Source of the DNA: Ilumatobacteraceae bacterium
Lineage (GTDB): Bacteria > Actinomycetota > Acidimicrobiia > Acidimicrobiales > Ilumatobacteraceae
Direction of reading: 5' to 3'
DNA length: 48,366 nucleotides
Assembly (NCBI GenBank): GCA_022843125.1
Contig: JALHOG010000039.1
Location: forward strand, 1-48,366
Shown: positions 25,756 through 33,914 of the stretch, piece by piece
Layout: every line of letters begins with the position of its first letter
Position numbering within the stretch: position 1 is the stretch's first letter
Notes under the pieces: generated by a model
The model's database searches: none
What the model was told of the DNA's origin: nothing
The model's input: the letters and a program-made list of their open reading frames with translations, nothing else
Program-made: the position numbers and the translations under genes

Positions 25756-26851
25756 GCAACGCCTCCGTGGCGTCCACGAGAGTCTCAACCGAATATCGAC
25801 TGGAGATCGAGCGGCGTACCTCGTCGGCTCTCAGACCCGGAAGCGTTCGTGCTGCCTGGCCGATGCCGTCGGCGAGCGCCGAGGGGTCACTCGGTGGCAC
25901 GATGACGCCAGTTCCGCCGAGCACATCCCGCACGTCACCGACATCGCTCGCAACGGCGGCACGCCCGCATGCGAGCGCTTCACCCAGGACGTTCGGGAAG
26001 CCTTCGGACCGTCTGGAGGGCATCACGAAGACGTCGATCCCGTTGTAGAACCGTTCCGGGGCGTCGGTGGCAGGCAGCGTCCGAAGTCGCACGCCGGCCG
26101 CCGTCGCTGCCGAGTGGAGCACGCGTGCCCGGTGATCGCTCAGACCACCAACGATGATGAACGTCGCCTCGCCCGCTCCGTCACCGCGCTGACGCAGCAG
26201 CGACGCCGCTGCAACGAGGTCTTCATGACCCTTCACCGGATCGTCGCGGGCGATCATGCCGACGACGAGTTCCTCCGTACCGAGGCTGTTGTCTTCACGC
26301 CACTGTCGGCGAGCCGTCTCGTCGGGGCGAAACCGGTCGGTGTCGATTCCGTTCGACACGACCGCGACTCCGGCCGGGCGATAGCCCAGGGCCAGGTAGT
26401 TGGTGGCACCGGCCGCAGAGTTGTAGACGATGAGATCCGCCCGGCTCGACATCCGCCGTGACAGCCACCACGCAGCCCGCGACTTACGAGTGTCGAACGT
26501 CTGCGTGCCCGAGTCGCGAACACCCCAGACCAGCAACCGCGGCCGCGTCACGCCTCTGGTAAGGGCAACCCACGCGTTCGTCGAGGTGAGATACGGGTGC
26601 AGAACGTCGGGGCGGGATCGGCGCACCGCACGGATGAGCGCTATGCGCCGGCCGACACGGCCGGGTGTCGAATCGGAGGGAAAGCACGCGACCTCGACAC
26701 CGCGATCCTCGAGCCACGGGCGCCACGGCCCTTCAGCTTCTGCGTACACGCGCACGTCGTGTCCTCGCGCGCTGAGGCCGGCAGCCACAAGGGACAGCTG
26801 GCGTTCAGCACCTCCGCCCCCCAGGCCTCCGATGACGAAACCGATCCTCAT
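25727..26851 (-). CDS. GT4 glycosyltransferase
   Basis: The 374-residue GT-B protein begins MRIGFVIGGLGGGGAERQL, the canonical GT4 N terminus, and has the donor-site motifs GMIARDDPVKGHEDL and SRRSEGFPNVLGEALACG. It should extend the lipid-linked oligosaccharide on the cytoplasmic face of the membrane. The frame is open from 26944, but the ATG at 26851 gives the normal N terminus. It is on the minus strand, tail to tail with the PglA-like gene, and its promoter must lie in the 380-bp region shared with the flippase gene. The linkage formed is unknown. Confidence 0.85.
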   Translation of the reverse strand: MRIGFVIGGLGGGGAERQLSLVAAGLSARGHDVRVYAEAEGPWRPWLEDRGVEVACFPSDSTPGRVGRRIALIRAVRRSRPDVLHPYLTSTNAWVALTRGVTRPRLLVWGVRDSGTQTFDTRKSRAAWWLSRRMSSRADLIVYNSAAGATNYLALGYRPAGVAVVSNGIDTDRFRPDETARRQWREDNSLGTEELVVGMIARDDPVKGHEDLVAAASLLRQRGDGAGEATFIIVGGLSDHRARVLHSAATAAGVRLRTLPATDAPERFYNGIDVFVMPSRRSEGFPNVLGEALACGRAAVASDVGDVRDVLGGTGVIVPPSDPSALADGIGQAARTLPGLRADEVRRSISSRYSVETLVDATEALLMEHLARHQ

Positions 26852-27231
26852 CGGGCGCGTTGGTCGGCACTCTGCGCCGGATCGAACGAACTCTGCGCGG
26901 CCCACTGACACTCTCCTGTCACGGCGTCCCCAGTTCCTCATCAACAGCGGCTCTCACTACCACCCGATACGGTGGCGCAGGACGCGCTGTCGAGCATTGC
27001 GACGGGGAGTCAGGCCCCAGCAAGTACATTTCCACAAGCTGGAGCCCCAAGGAACTTCCCATCAGCCAGCACCCTCCCAAGCGACGATAGTCGGCCCAGG
27101 GTGTGCGTTGGCATCCGCGAATCTTCCAGTATGCGACCGAGCGTCGATGCCCACTTCGGCGCCGACTCAGCACTCGCAAGCCGCAGACGTCATGACACAG
27201 CGCGAATCTCCTCCCGCAGCCGACCGATGAC
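26852..27231. other. 380-bp divergent intergenic region
   Basis: This region separates the minus-strand glycosyltransferase and the plus-strand flippase, so it must contain both promoters. Open frames crossing it are not supported by composition or start signals. I found no convincing -10/-35 pair and no RNA gene. It is visibly less GC-rich than the flanking genes. Confidence 0.4.
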
Positions 27232-28590
27232 ATGAGACTGCCCCGACCGCCTGGCGACGCCTTCGACAGCAGATCGCTACGTTCGAACGCGCTCTTGGTC
27301 GGAAGCATCACGGCTGTCGCGAGTGTGATCGCTCTCGCGCGCGACGTGATCGTCTCGCGGTCTGTGGGATTCGGTGGTGAACTGGACACCTGGTCTGTCG
27401 CACTCGCCTGGACGACCGTCGGAACGTCAGCGCTCGTCAGCGGCATCAGCGCCGCCGTCGTCCCATGGTTCAGCGGCCGCCGGCTCTCCCAACACGGTTC
27501 GCCGGCGATCGGTTCTGCGATGGACGTCGTCGCAACCACGGGGCTCGCAGGCGGAGTCCTGGGGATCGTCTTGTGGCTCAGCTCTGACCAGATCGCGGGA
27601 CTGCTCGCCCCTCCGACCAGCGAACAGTCCTTGGAGACAGTTCTGCGAGTGATGAGTGTCATCGTGATCGCTCCTGCGGCGATGAGGGGCGCCGCTGCAA
27701 GCCTGCTGCACGCTGGCCACCGCTTCGCTCTCCCTGCTGCGTCGACGATGCTGACGAGCGGGTGCGTCATGGCGGTCGCGCTGACAGGAACAGTGGATGC
27801 CGAGCGCCTGGCTCTTGCTCACGGCGTCGGGCTCACCGCCGAAGCGCTCCTGCTCACCGGAGTGTTGGCTCGCCGTGAGGGCGTGACCGCGTCAGTAGCG
27901 GGCTGCCGTGCCCTTGCCAGGGCGCTGGCGAGGCCCGTCGCCACAACGTCTGCTGGGTCGCTGCTCTTCGGCGTAGGCCCTGTCATCGACCTCTGGTTCG
28001 CTGGTCGTGTCGACGAGGGTAAGGCCGGTCAGCTCGCAGTGGCCGGTCGAATTCCGCTGGCGATCGCGGCGATGCTCACAACGGCCTTCGCAACACCGGC
28101 GTTTCCCACGATCGCCCAGCGTGCCACCAGCGGAGCTCGCGGTGCGCTCGACGGCACGTGGGCAGCGATGCGGTCGACGCTCTGGCCCGTCGTCGGCGCG
28201 ACGACCGCCATCGTGCTCTTCAGCATCCCAACGGCTTCACTCGCGTTCCGAGGCAGCGAGGTGACGGCCGAGCAGGCACGTGCCGTCGCAGTCGTCCAGA
28301 TGATCTACGCCCTGACGATCCCCACCTACGTCGCCGGAACGCTTTTCGCACGCGGCCTTCAGGCCAGTGGTCGGTTCGGCACGGTGTTCTGGGTTGGACT
28401 GATCGGCGCCCTGGCAAACGTACTGCTCGACTGGATCCTGTCGGAACTGTTCGGCCTGCGAGGGATCGCATTCGCCACCGCCGTCGTCTACGCGTTCGTC
28501 CTGGCGTTGATGTGGCTGGAACTCGGTCGACTTGCGCGCCGATCGGGCGTCATGCGTCCGACCGGCGGTGGCCGGTCGACATCGGCCTAG
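27232..28590 (+). CDS. MurJ/MviN-like lipid-linked glycan flippase (MOP superfamily)
   Basis: The 452-residue protein is strongly hydrophobic with about 12 membrane segments. Features such as ALARDVIVSRSVGFGGELDTW near the N terminus and LFARGLQASGR in the C-terminal half resemble the MurJ/MviN branch of the MOP exporter superfamily, which flips undecaprenyl-linked precursors. It is shorter than typical actinobacterial MurJ. Its place inside a glycan locus without another Wzx or ABC flippase suggests that it exports the lipid-linked oligosaccharide built here. Start is ATG at 27232, with no strong ribosome-binding site. Confidence 0.75.
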   Translation: MRLPRPPGDAFDSRSLRSNALLVGSITAVASVIALARDVIVSRSVGFGGELDTWSVALAWTTVGTSALVSGISAAVVPWFSGRRLSQHGSPAIGSAMDVVATTGLAGGVLGIVLWLSSDQIAGLLAPPTSEQSLETVLRVMSVIVIAPAAMRGAAASLLHAGHRFALPAASTMLTSGCVMAVALTGTVDAERLALAHGVGLTAEALLLTGVLARREGVTASVAGCRALARALARPVATTSAGSLLFGVGPVIDLWFAGRVDEGKAGQLAVAGRIPLAIAAMLTTAFATPAFPTIAQRATSGARGALDGTWAAMRSTLWPVVGATTAIVLFSIPTASLAFRGSEVTAEQARAVAVVQMIYALTIPTYVAGTLFARGLQASGRFGTVFWVGLIGALANVLLDWILSELFGLRGIAFATAVVYAFVLALMWLELGRLARRSGVMRPTGGGRSTSA

Positions 28591-28649
28591 CAAGAGGACC
28601 TGTGTCGTTCTAGAAGTCTTGTCGGATCCTCACACACGCCGACCTGAGG

Positions 28650-29774
28650 TCATTGGCCCGAGCAGCCGAGTTCCGCGAACAGTTCGAACCACTCTGAGGA
28701 GATCCGGTCGACTGCGTACCGTTGAGAGCGAATCCGACCGCGCTCGCCCAGCGCACGTCTCAGATCCTCGGACGAGAGCATCCTGGCGATCTCGTTCCCA
28801 AGCGCCTCAACATCGCCGTCAGGCACGAGCAGACCGTCGTCGTTGTGAGTGATGATCTCAGCTGGGCCAACCTTGCAGTCGAAACTCACGACCGGGCAGC
28901 GATAGGCCATCGCCTCCACGATCGTGTTCCCGAAGCCCTCAAACCGAGAGCTGAGCACATAGAGGGATGCACGTTCGAACCACTCCCCGAGATTGCCAGC
29001 CCATCCAGGGAGATGAATTCGATCAGCGAGACCGGCCTCCACCGCGAGCGATTGCAGGGCCTGTCTGTCCGGCCCTTCCCCCAAGATGACAAGTGAGCAG
29101 TTCGAACGCGTCGCGGCCGCCTGGCCGAACGCATGGATGAGGAGGTCGAATCCCTTTTGCGGGACGAGCCTCCCGACACCAAGCACGACCTGCTCGTGGT
29201 CCGACAGCACCGTCGAGGGCGGCAGCACCGGGGTGGTAGCCGGCAGTGGCCACGGGACCGGGTTCGGCAGGGCGCGGGCTGACCGCGCGCCAGTGTTGGC
29301 AGCCATCCACTCAGCGGTAGCCGACGTGGGAGCCGTCACGACATCGACGAGCCGGTAGGCGAACTGACGCGTGACGCGCCAGACACCCGGCAACGGGTAA
29401 GCCACCGGATCGATGTGCTCGGTGCCCACGACGCGATGCTTCTTCCCTATCGAGGCCAGAGCGACCAACACGTTCGACGTCGTCATCACCCCGATGACGA
29501 CGTCAGGCCGGAGATCGTCGACGACACGACGGAGAGCACGTGCTCGACCAAGATTCGCCACAAGAGCCGCCGGTCCATGCATCGACGGGCGAGCGAGACC
29601 CAGTGATATCCGGGCGACACCCCGAAGCGGATACGCATCTTCCTCCGACGCGATCGTGACCACTGAGACGTCGTGGCCCAGCTCCGCCCAGTGATTCGAC
29701 AGGTTTGCCGTCAGTCGCTCCGCTCCGCCGCCACCCAAGGAGTGCACGACGAACACGACCCTCAGTCGATTCAT
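28650..29774 (-). CDS. GT4 glycosyltransferase, PglJ/PglH-like
   Basis: The 374-residue GT-B protein has the motif GGGGAERLTANLSN at its N terminus, VLGVGRLVPQKGFDLLI in the donor domain and SSRFEGFGNTIVEAMA with the E-x7-E pair. This layout resembles PglJ, PglH and AmsD, which add N-acetylhexosamines to lipid-linked bacillosamine oligosaccharides. It is the second gene of a minus-strand pair with the FkbM methyltransferase, whose stop overlaps its start by one base. The 59 bp to the convergent flippase gene hold no clear hairpin. Confidence 0.85.
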   Translation of the reverse strand: MNRLRVVFVVHSLGGGGAERLTANLSNHWAELGHDVSVVTIASEEDAYPLRGVARISLGLARPSMHGPAALVANLGRARALRRVVDDLRPDVVIGVMTTSNVLVALASIGKKHRVVGTEHIDPVAYPLPGVWRVTRQFAYRLVDVVTAPTSATAEWMAANTGARSARALPNPVPWPLPATTPVLPPSTVLSDHEQVVLGVGRLVPQKGFDLLIHAFGQAAATRSNCSLVILGEGPDRQALQSLAVEAGLADRIHLPGWAGNLGEWFERASLYVLSSRFEGFGNTIVEAMAYRCPVVSFDCKVGPAEIITHNDDGLLVPDGDVEALGNEIARMLSSEDLRRALGERGRIRSQRYAVDRISSEWFELFAELGCSGQ

Positions 29775-30649
29775 CAGCGAACCGCGGGCATCGCCAACAC
29801 GTTCTGGAAGTCAGCGACCGCATGAAGCGGCGTGACGGCGCCTCCGTGCTCGATCCGGGACAGGACGTAGCCATGCTCTTGTAGCCACGTCACGAGCTCT
29901 TCCGGTTCATAGCCGGCGGCTACGCATGTCGATCGTCCGATCTCGAGCAGGAGGGCCGGCCGATCACGCTCGATGGTTCGCTCAGCCCCTCGCAGTGCGG
30001 CGAACTCGCCGCCTTCGATGTCGAGCTTGATCACCGATACGCGAGGCGGTCGTATCTCAGCCACGATGTCGTCGAGCGTCCGGACATCCACCATCGCAGC
30101 CTTGAACTGCGACGTAGACCTTGGATACAGCGTGGGCAATCCCTCGTTGTGAGTGCCATCGTGGAATCGTTCGTCGCTGTCGTAGATCGGAAGCCTGGCT
30201 TGGCGCTCGCCAAGGGCAACGCCACAATCGACCACGTTGTCGAGTCGGTTCAGTTCGACGTTGCGGAGAAGCCGGCGACGGTGCTTTTCGACTGGCTCGA
30301 TGGCAATGACAAGACGCGTCGACGCCTTCGCCGCGGCGAACACCGTGAACTCGCCTTGGTTGGCACCGGCGTCGATGAAGACATCATCGCCATGCAGCAC
30401 GTGTTCGAGGGCGGCCAGTTGCTCCGTCGAGTAGGAGCCCCGGAAGTAGATTTGGCTGCCCATGTGCTCACGGAGGTAGCACTCGAACAGACTCGAGCCG
30501 GCGAAGTCGCGAACGAGCAGAGGGCCTTCAGGCGCGCGCCGACTGGCTGACACGCGGACCCAATCAGCCAGACGCGCCACACCCACACCCTGCTGCCGAT
30601 AGGCCCACTTCGTCAGGGGCCGCAGAGCGACCAGCGCACGAAAGATCAT
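29774..30649 (-). CDS. FkbM-family methyltransferase
   Basis: This 291-residue protein has the SAM-binding motif VFIDAGANQGEFT near residue 90 and the FkbM signature IKLDIEGGEFAALRGAE at about 205-225. FkbM enzymes O-methylate sugars, glycolipids or macrolides. Here it would most likely methylate a hydroxyl of the surface glycan. It starts the minus-strand pair with the PglJ-like gene and is divergent from the next GT4 gene, with 134 bp between starts. Confidence 0.85.
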   Translation of the reverse strand: MIFRALVALRPLTKWAYRQQGVGVARLADWVRVSASRRAPEGPLLVRDFAGSSLFECYLREHMGSQIYFRGSYSTEQLAALEHVLHGDDVFIDAGANQGEFTVFAAAKASTRLVIAIEPVEKHRRRLLRNVELNRLDNVVDCGVALGERQARLPIYDSDERFHDGTHNEGLPTLYPRSTSQFKAAMVDVRTLDDIVAEIRPPRVSVIKLDIEGGEFAALRGAERTIERDRPALLLEIGRSTCVAAGYEPEELVTWLQEHGYVLSRIEHGGAVTPLHAVADFQNVLAMPAVR

Positions 30650-30768
30650 TGCTCACACAAAGATGCAACGTCCACACACATGCGGCCGCAAGCCTAGCCT
30701 CGCAACGCACGCCGGCACCGAGGGCCGGTCGGACGTGGTCGTTCCGCCCGGCTTCCTCTCAGCCTCGC

Positions 30769-30774
30769 TACTGT
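30769..30774 (+). promoter_or_regulatory. -10 box of the GT4 gene at 30784
   Basis: TACTGT (TAnnnT) ends 9 nt before the GTG at 30784. This supports that start and a nearly leaderless message. Confidence 0.35.
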
Positions 30775-30783
30775 TGCACGACA

Positions 30784-31938
30784 GTGGATGCCAGACATGT
30801 TGAACGCGCATCTGCGAAGCTCCGGGTGACCCACGTCATCACCGACATCAACCCCGGTGGCGCTGAGCTGGCGTTGCTGCGCCTGGTCGAAGCGACGTCG
30901 GAGGTGTGTGAGCATTCCGTCATCGTGATCAGCAGCTGGGATCCACTACGCGAGCAGTTCGAGCGGCTGGGGGTCCCTGTCTTCGTGATCGGGCTGGCGC
31001 GACGCACGCCGAGCCCGCTGCGGATCATTCGCCTCATGAGCAGCGTGCGGCGCTTGGAGCCCCAGGTTGTGCAGACCTGGATGCCCGCAGGCGATCTTCT
31101 GGGCGGGGTCGCCGCCAGGCTCACCACGCGTGCGCCCGTCGTGTGGAACCTTCGGAACTCGGAGCTCGATCCCGAGCGCTCACACCGGATGACACGACTG
31201 GTGACCCGCCTCAACGGGCGCCTGTCCCGAGTCATCCCGACCCGCATCATCGCCGTCGCCGAGAAGGCCGCTCGTGTTCATGCTGACCTCGGGTACGATC
31301 CGCGCCGCACCGTCGTGATCCACAACGGCTTCGCGCCCGCCGGCACTGAGACGGTCGCTGACCGCGATCTGTTCGGATTCGCCGAAGGTGAAGCCGTCGT
31401 CTCGCGCCTCGGGCGCTACCACCCGGACAAGGATCATGCGTCGCTGATCACCGCCTGGAGGACCGTTGCCGTTCAATGCCCAAACGCTCGCCTTGCGCTC
31501 GCAGGGCAGGACATGGACGAAGCCAACGTCGATCTCTGCCAGCGCATACGAGCAGCAGGTGTCGAGGGATCCGTGACGTTGCTCGGGCGGCTCAGCAACC
31601 CTGCATCGTTGTATGCCATCTCAGACATCACGGTGTCGAACTCGCTCGCTGAAGGGCTTCCGAACGTCGTCGGTGAGGCGATGGCGCACGGTGTTCCTGC
31701 GGTGGTGACCGCCGCCGGCGACAGCGCAATTCTTGTCGGCGACACGGGTCGTGTCGTGCCCTGTGGCGACCCCGACACACTTGCTGAAGCGGTCATCGAC
31801 CTGGCACGGATGGCGCCACACGAGCGCCGGGCGCTCGGCGATGCGGCACGTCGCCGGATCGAGGACGAGTTCTCTCTGGAGACGATGGCATCGAGGTATG
31901 TCGTACTGTGGAGGGAGGTCGCCGGTGTGCGGAATTAG
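30784..31938 (+). CDS. GT4 glycosyltransferase
   Basis: The 384-residue GT-B protein contains THVITDINPGGAELALLRL at the N terminus and RLGRYHPDKDHASLI plus NSLAEGLPNVVGEAMAHG in the donor domain, all GT4 hallmarks. The frame is open from 30649, but the first 45 residues lack family similarity and a -10 box lies at 30769-30774, so GTG 30784 was chosen; GTG 30826 is an alternative. It overlaps the asparagine-synthase-type gene by 14 bp. That close coupling suggests that the same glycan is glycosylated and amidated. Confidence 0.85.
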   Translation: MDARHVERASAKLRVTHVITDINPGGAELALLRLVEATSEVCEHSVIVISSWDPLREQFERLGVPVFVIGLARRTPSPLRIIRLMSSVRRLEPQVVQTWMPAGDLLGGVAARLTTRAPVVWNLRNSELDPERSHRMTRLVTRLNGRLSRVIPTRIIAVAEKAARVHADLGYDPRRTVVIHNGFAPAGTETVADRDLFGFAEGEAVVSRLGRYHPDKDHASLITAWRTVAVQCPNARLALAGQDMDEANVDLCQRIRAAGVEGSVTLLGRLSNPASLYAISDITVSNSLAEGLPNVVGEAMAHGVPAVVTAAGDSAILVGDTGRVVPCGDPDTLAEAVIDLARMAPHERRALGDAARRRIEDEFSLETMASRYVVLWREVAGVRN

Positions 31939-33850
31939 CGGCGTCTTCGCTCTGCGTGGGCACGAGCTGACCAGCCATCCGGAGGAACTGGCGAAGGCGA
32001 TGGCCGACCGCCTGATCCATCGAGGTCCGGACAGCAGCGGCACGTGGGCGAACGGACGCTTGGATGTGGGTTTCGGGCACCGTCGCCTGGCGATCGTCGA
32101 CCTGAGCTCGGCAGGCCACCAACCAATGACGTCGGCGGACGGCCGGTGGACGATCACCTACAACGGCGAGCTCTACAACACAGCGGCGGTCCGATCGGCT
32201 CTTGGACTCACGCTGGCCGAGTTGCACGGTCATTCCGACACCGAGGTACTTGTCGAGGCGATCGCTCGGTGGGGGGTGGACCGCACGCTGGACACCGTGA
32301 TCGGGATGTTCGCGTTCGCCGCCTTCGATCGCGACCGGGACGAGCTGTGGCTGGCTCGCGACCGGTTCGGTGAGAAACCCCTCTATCACACGGCGATTCC
32401 GTCGATGTTCGCATTCGGTAGCGAACTCACAGCCCTTCGTGCCGTCCCGGGGGTGCCGGCGGAGATCGATCGATGTTCGGTGGTCGAGCTGCTTGAGCGA
32501 TCTGTGATCCCGGCGCCGTACACCATCTTCGCAGGGGTTCGGAAGCTCATGCCCGGGAGCCGGCTCCGAGTGCGACGCGACGGCTCGATCGACGAGTACC
32601 GCTACTACGACCCGACACACGTGGCTCTCCAGACGCCCGTTGTGGACCGTACGGACGACGAGGCGGTCGAGGAGTTGGAGGCACTCCTCGCCGAGGTCGT
32701 CCGTGAGCGGACGATCGCTGACGTTCCACTCGGCGCCTTCCTCTCGGGTGGAGTCGACTCGTCGCTGGTCGTGGCGATGATGCAGCAAGGCGGCGCGGCG
32801 GCGAGCACGTACACGATCGGCTTCGAAGACCCGTCGTTGAACGAGGCCCCAGCAGCTCGCCTGATTGCCGACGCGCTGGGGACCGACCACCACGAATGGA
32901 TCGCGACCGGCACCGATGCCCTTGCGGTCGTGCCAGACCTCGCAACGATCTACGACGAGCCGTTTGCCGACTCCTCCCAGATCCCGACCACGCTCGTGAG
33001 CCGCTTCGCGCGCCGTGACCTGACGGTGGCACTCACCGGCGACGGCGGCGACGAATTGTTCGGTGGCTACGAGCGCTATCGGCTCTTCGCTCAAGCCGCT
33101 CGGACACAGCGCATTCCTCGGTTCGCACGGCGGGCTGGTGGGGCAGCGCTGTTGCTCTTCAGCGAAGACTGGCTCGACCGGACCGGAGCCGGACCGGTCG
33201 GCAGGCTTCTCCCCCGCCCTCTCAGGCGTCGGACCGGCAAGCGCGTTCACACGTCCGGCGCCATCTTGCGTGCTGACGACCGCCTCGCGTTGTACGACCT
33301 CCTCATGCGCGTGCACCGGGACGGGCCACATCTCGCTCCAGGCGGCTCTCGCCGTTCACTCGTATCGACCCGATCGCTGTTCGACGCGCTGCAACCAGTC
33401 GAACTGGGCATGGCCGCCGACACCGTCGATTACATGCCGAACGACATCCTCGTCAAGGTCGACCGGGCTGCCATGTCGACCAGCCTGGAAACGCGGGCAC
33501 CTTTGCTTGATCACCGCCTCCACGCTTTCGCGTGGTCACTCCGGAACGACCAGCGAGTTCGAGATGGCTCCGGCAAATGGATCATGCGCGAGGCGGCACG
33601 GTCCCGGTTTCCGGCGATCGCAGACCTACCGAAGCGTGGCTTCGCAGTGCCGTTGGACAACTGGCTGCGCGGCCCGCTCAAGCAGTGGGCCGACGACCTG
33701 CTGGCCCCTGGGGCTGTCGCCGAGAACGGTGTGCTCAACCCGCCGGCAGTGCAGGCGCTCTGGCACCGCCACCAATCGGGGGAAGCCGACCTCGGCGCGG
33801 ATCTTTGGCCGGTCCTCATGCTGTTGAGCTGGTCAGCACGCCCGGCCTGA
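31925..33850 (+). CDS. asnB: AsnB-type glutamine-dependent amidotransferase
   Basis: The 641-residue enzyme has the class II glutaminase domain exposed after Met removal (Cys2 in CGISGVF, then HRGPD and YNGELYN) and a C-terminal synthetase domain with the PP-loop SGGVDSS at 274-280. The GTG start at 31925 is fixed by Cys2 and by GGAGGGAGG upstream. It may be asparagine synthetase, but asnB-type genes in glycan loci often amidate uronic acids (for example WbpS in Pseudomonas O antigen), and a nucleotide-sugar dehydrogenase that could make the uronate lies in this locus. It overlaps the GT4 gene by 14 bp. Converges on the Wzy_C-type gene. Confidence 0.9.
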   Translation: MCGISGVFALRGHELTSHPEELAKAMADRLIHRGPDSSGTWANGRLDVGFGHRRLAIVDLSSAGHQPMTSADGRWTITYNGELYNTAAVRSALGLTLAELHGHSDTEVLVEAIARWGVDRTLDTVIGMFAFAAFDRDRDELWLARDRFGEKPLYHTAIPSMFAFGSELTALRAVPGVPAEIDRCSVVELLERSVIPAPYTIFAGVRKLMPGSRLRVRRDGSIDEYRYYDPTHVALQTPVVDRTDDEAVEELEALLAEVVRERTIADVPLGAFLSGGVDSSLVVAMMQQGGAAASTYTIGFEDPSLNEAPAARLIADALGTDHHEWIATGTDALAVVPDLATIYDEPFADSSQIPTTLVSRFARRDLTVALTGDGGDELFGGYERYRLFAQAARTQRIPRFARRAGGAALLLFSEDWLDRTGAGPVGRLLPRPLRRRTGKRVHTSGAILRADDRLALYDLLMRVHRDGPHLAPGGSRRSLVSTRSLFDALQPVELGMAADTVDYMPNDILVKVDRAAMSTSLETRAPLLDHRLHAFAWSLRNDQRVRDGSGKWIMREAARSRFPAIADLPKRGFAVPLDNWLRGPLKQWADDLLAPGAVAENGVLNPPAVQALWHRHQSGEADLGADLWPVLMLLSWSARPA

Positions 33851-33914
33851 CCCTCCTGCCGTGCCGATCGACGTTGTCGGAGCGCAGACTGCCTATTCGA
33901 AAGTCGCAGCGAGT

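Noticed and set aside
26430..27230. 266-residue plus-strand open frame reaching into the 26852-27231 gap
   Set aside because: Its first half is antisense to a real GT4 gene and the part in the gap has no ribosome-binding site, motif or gene-like composition.
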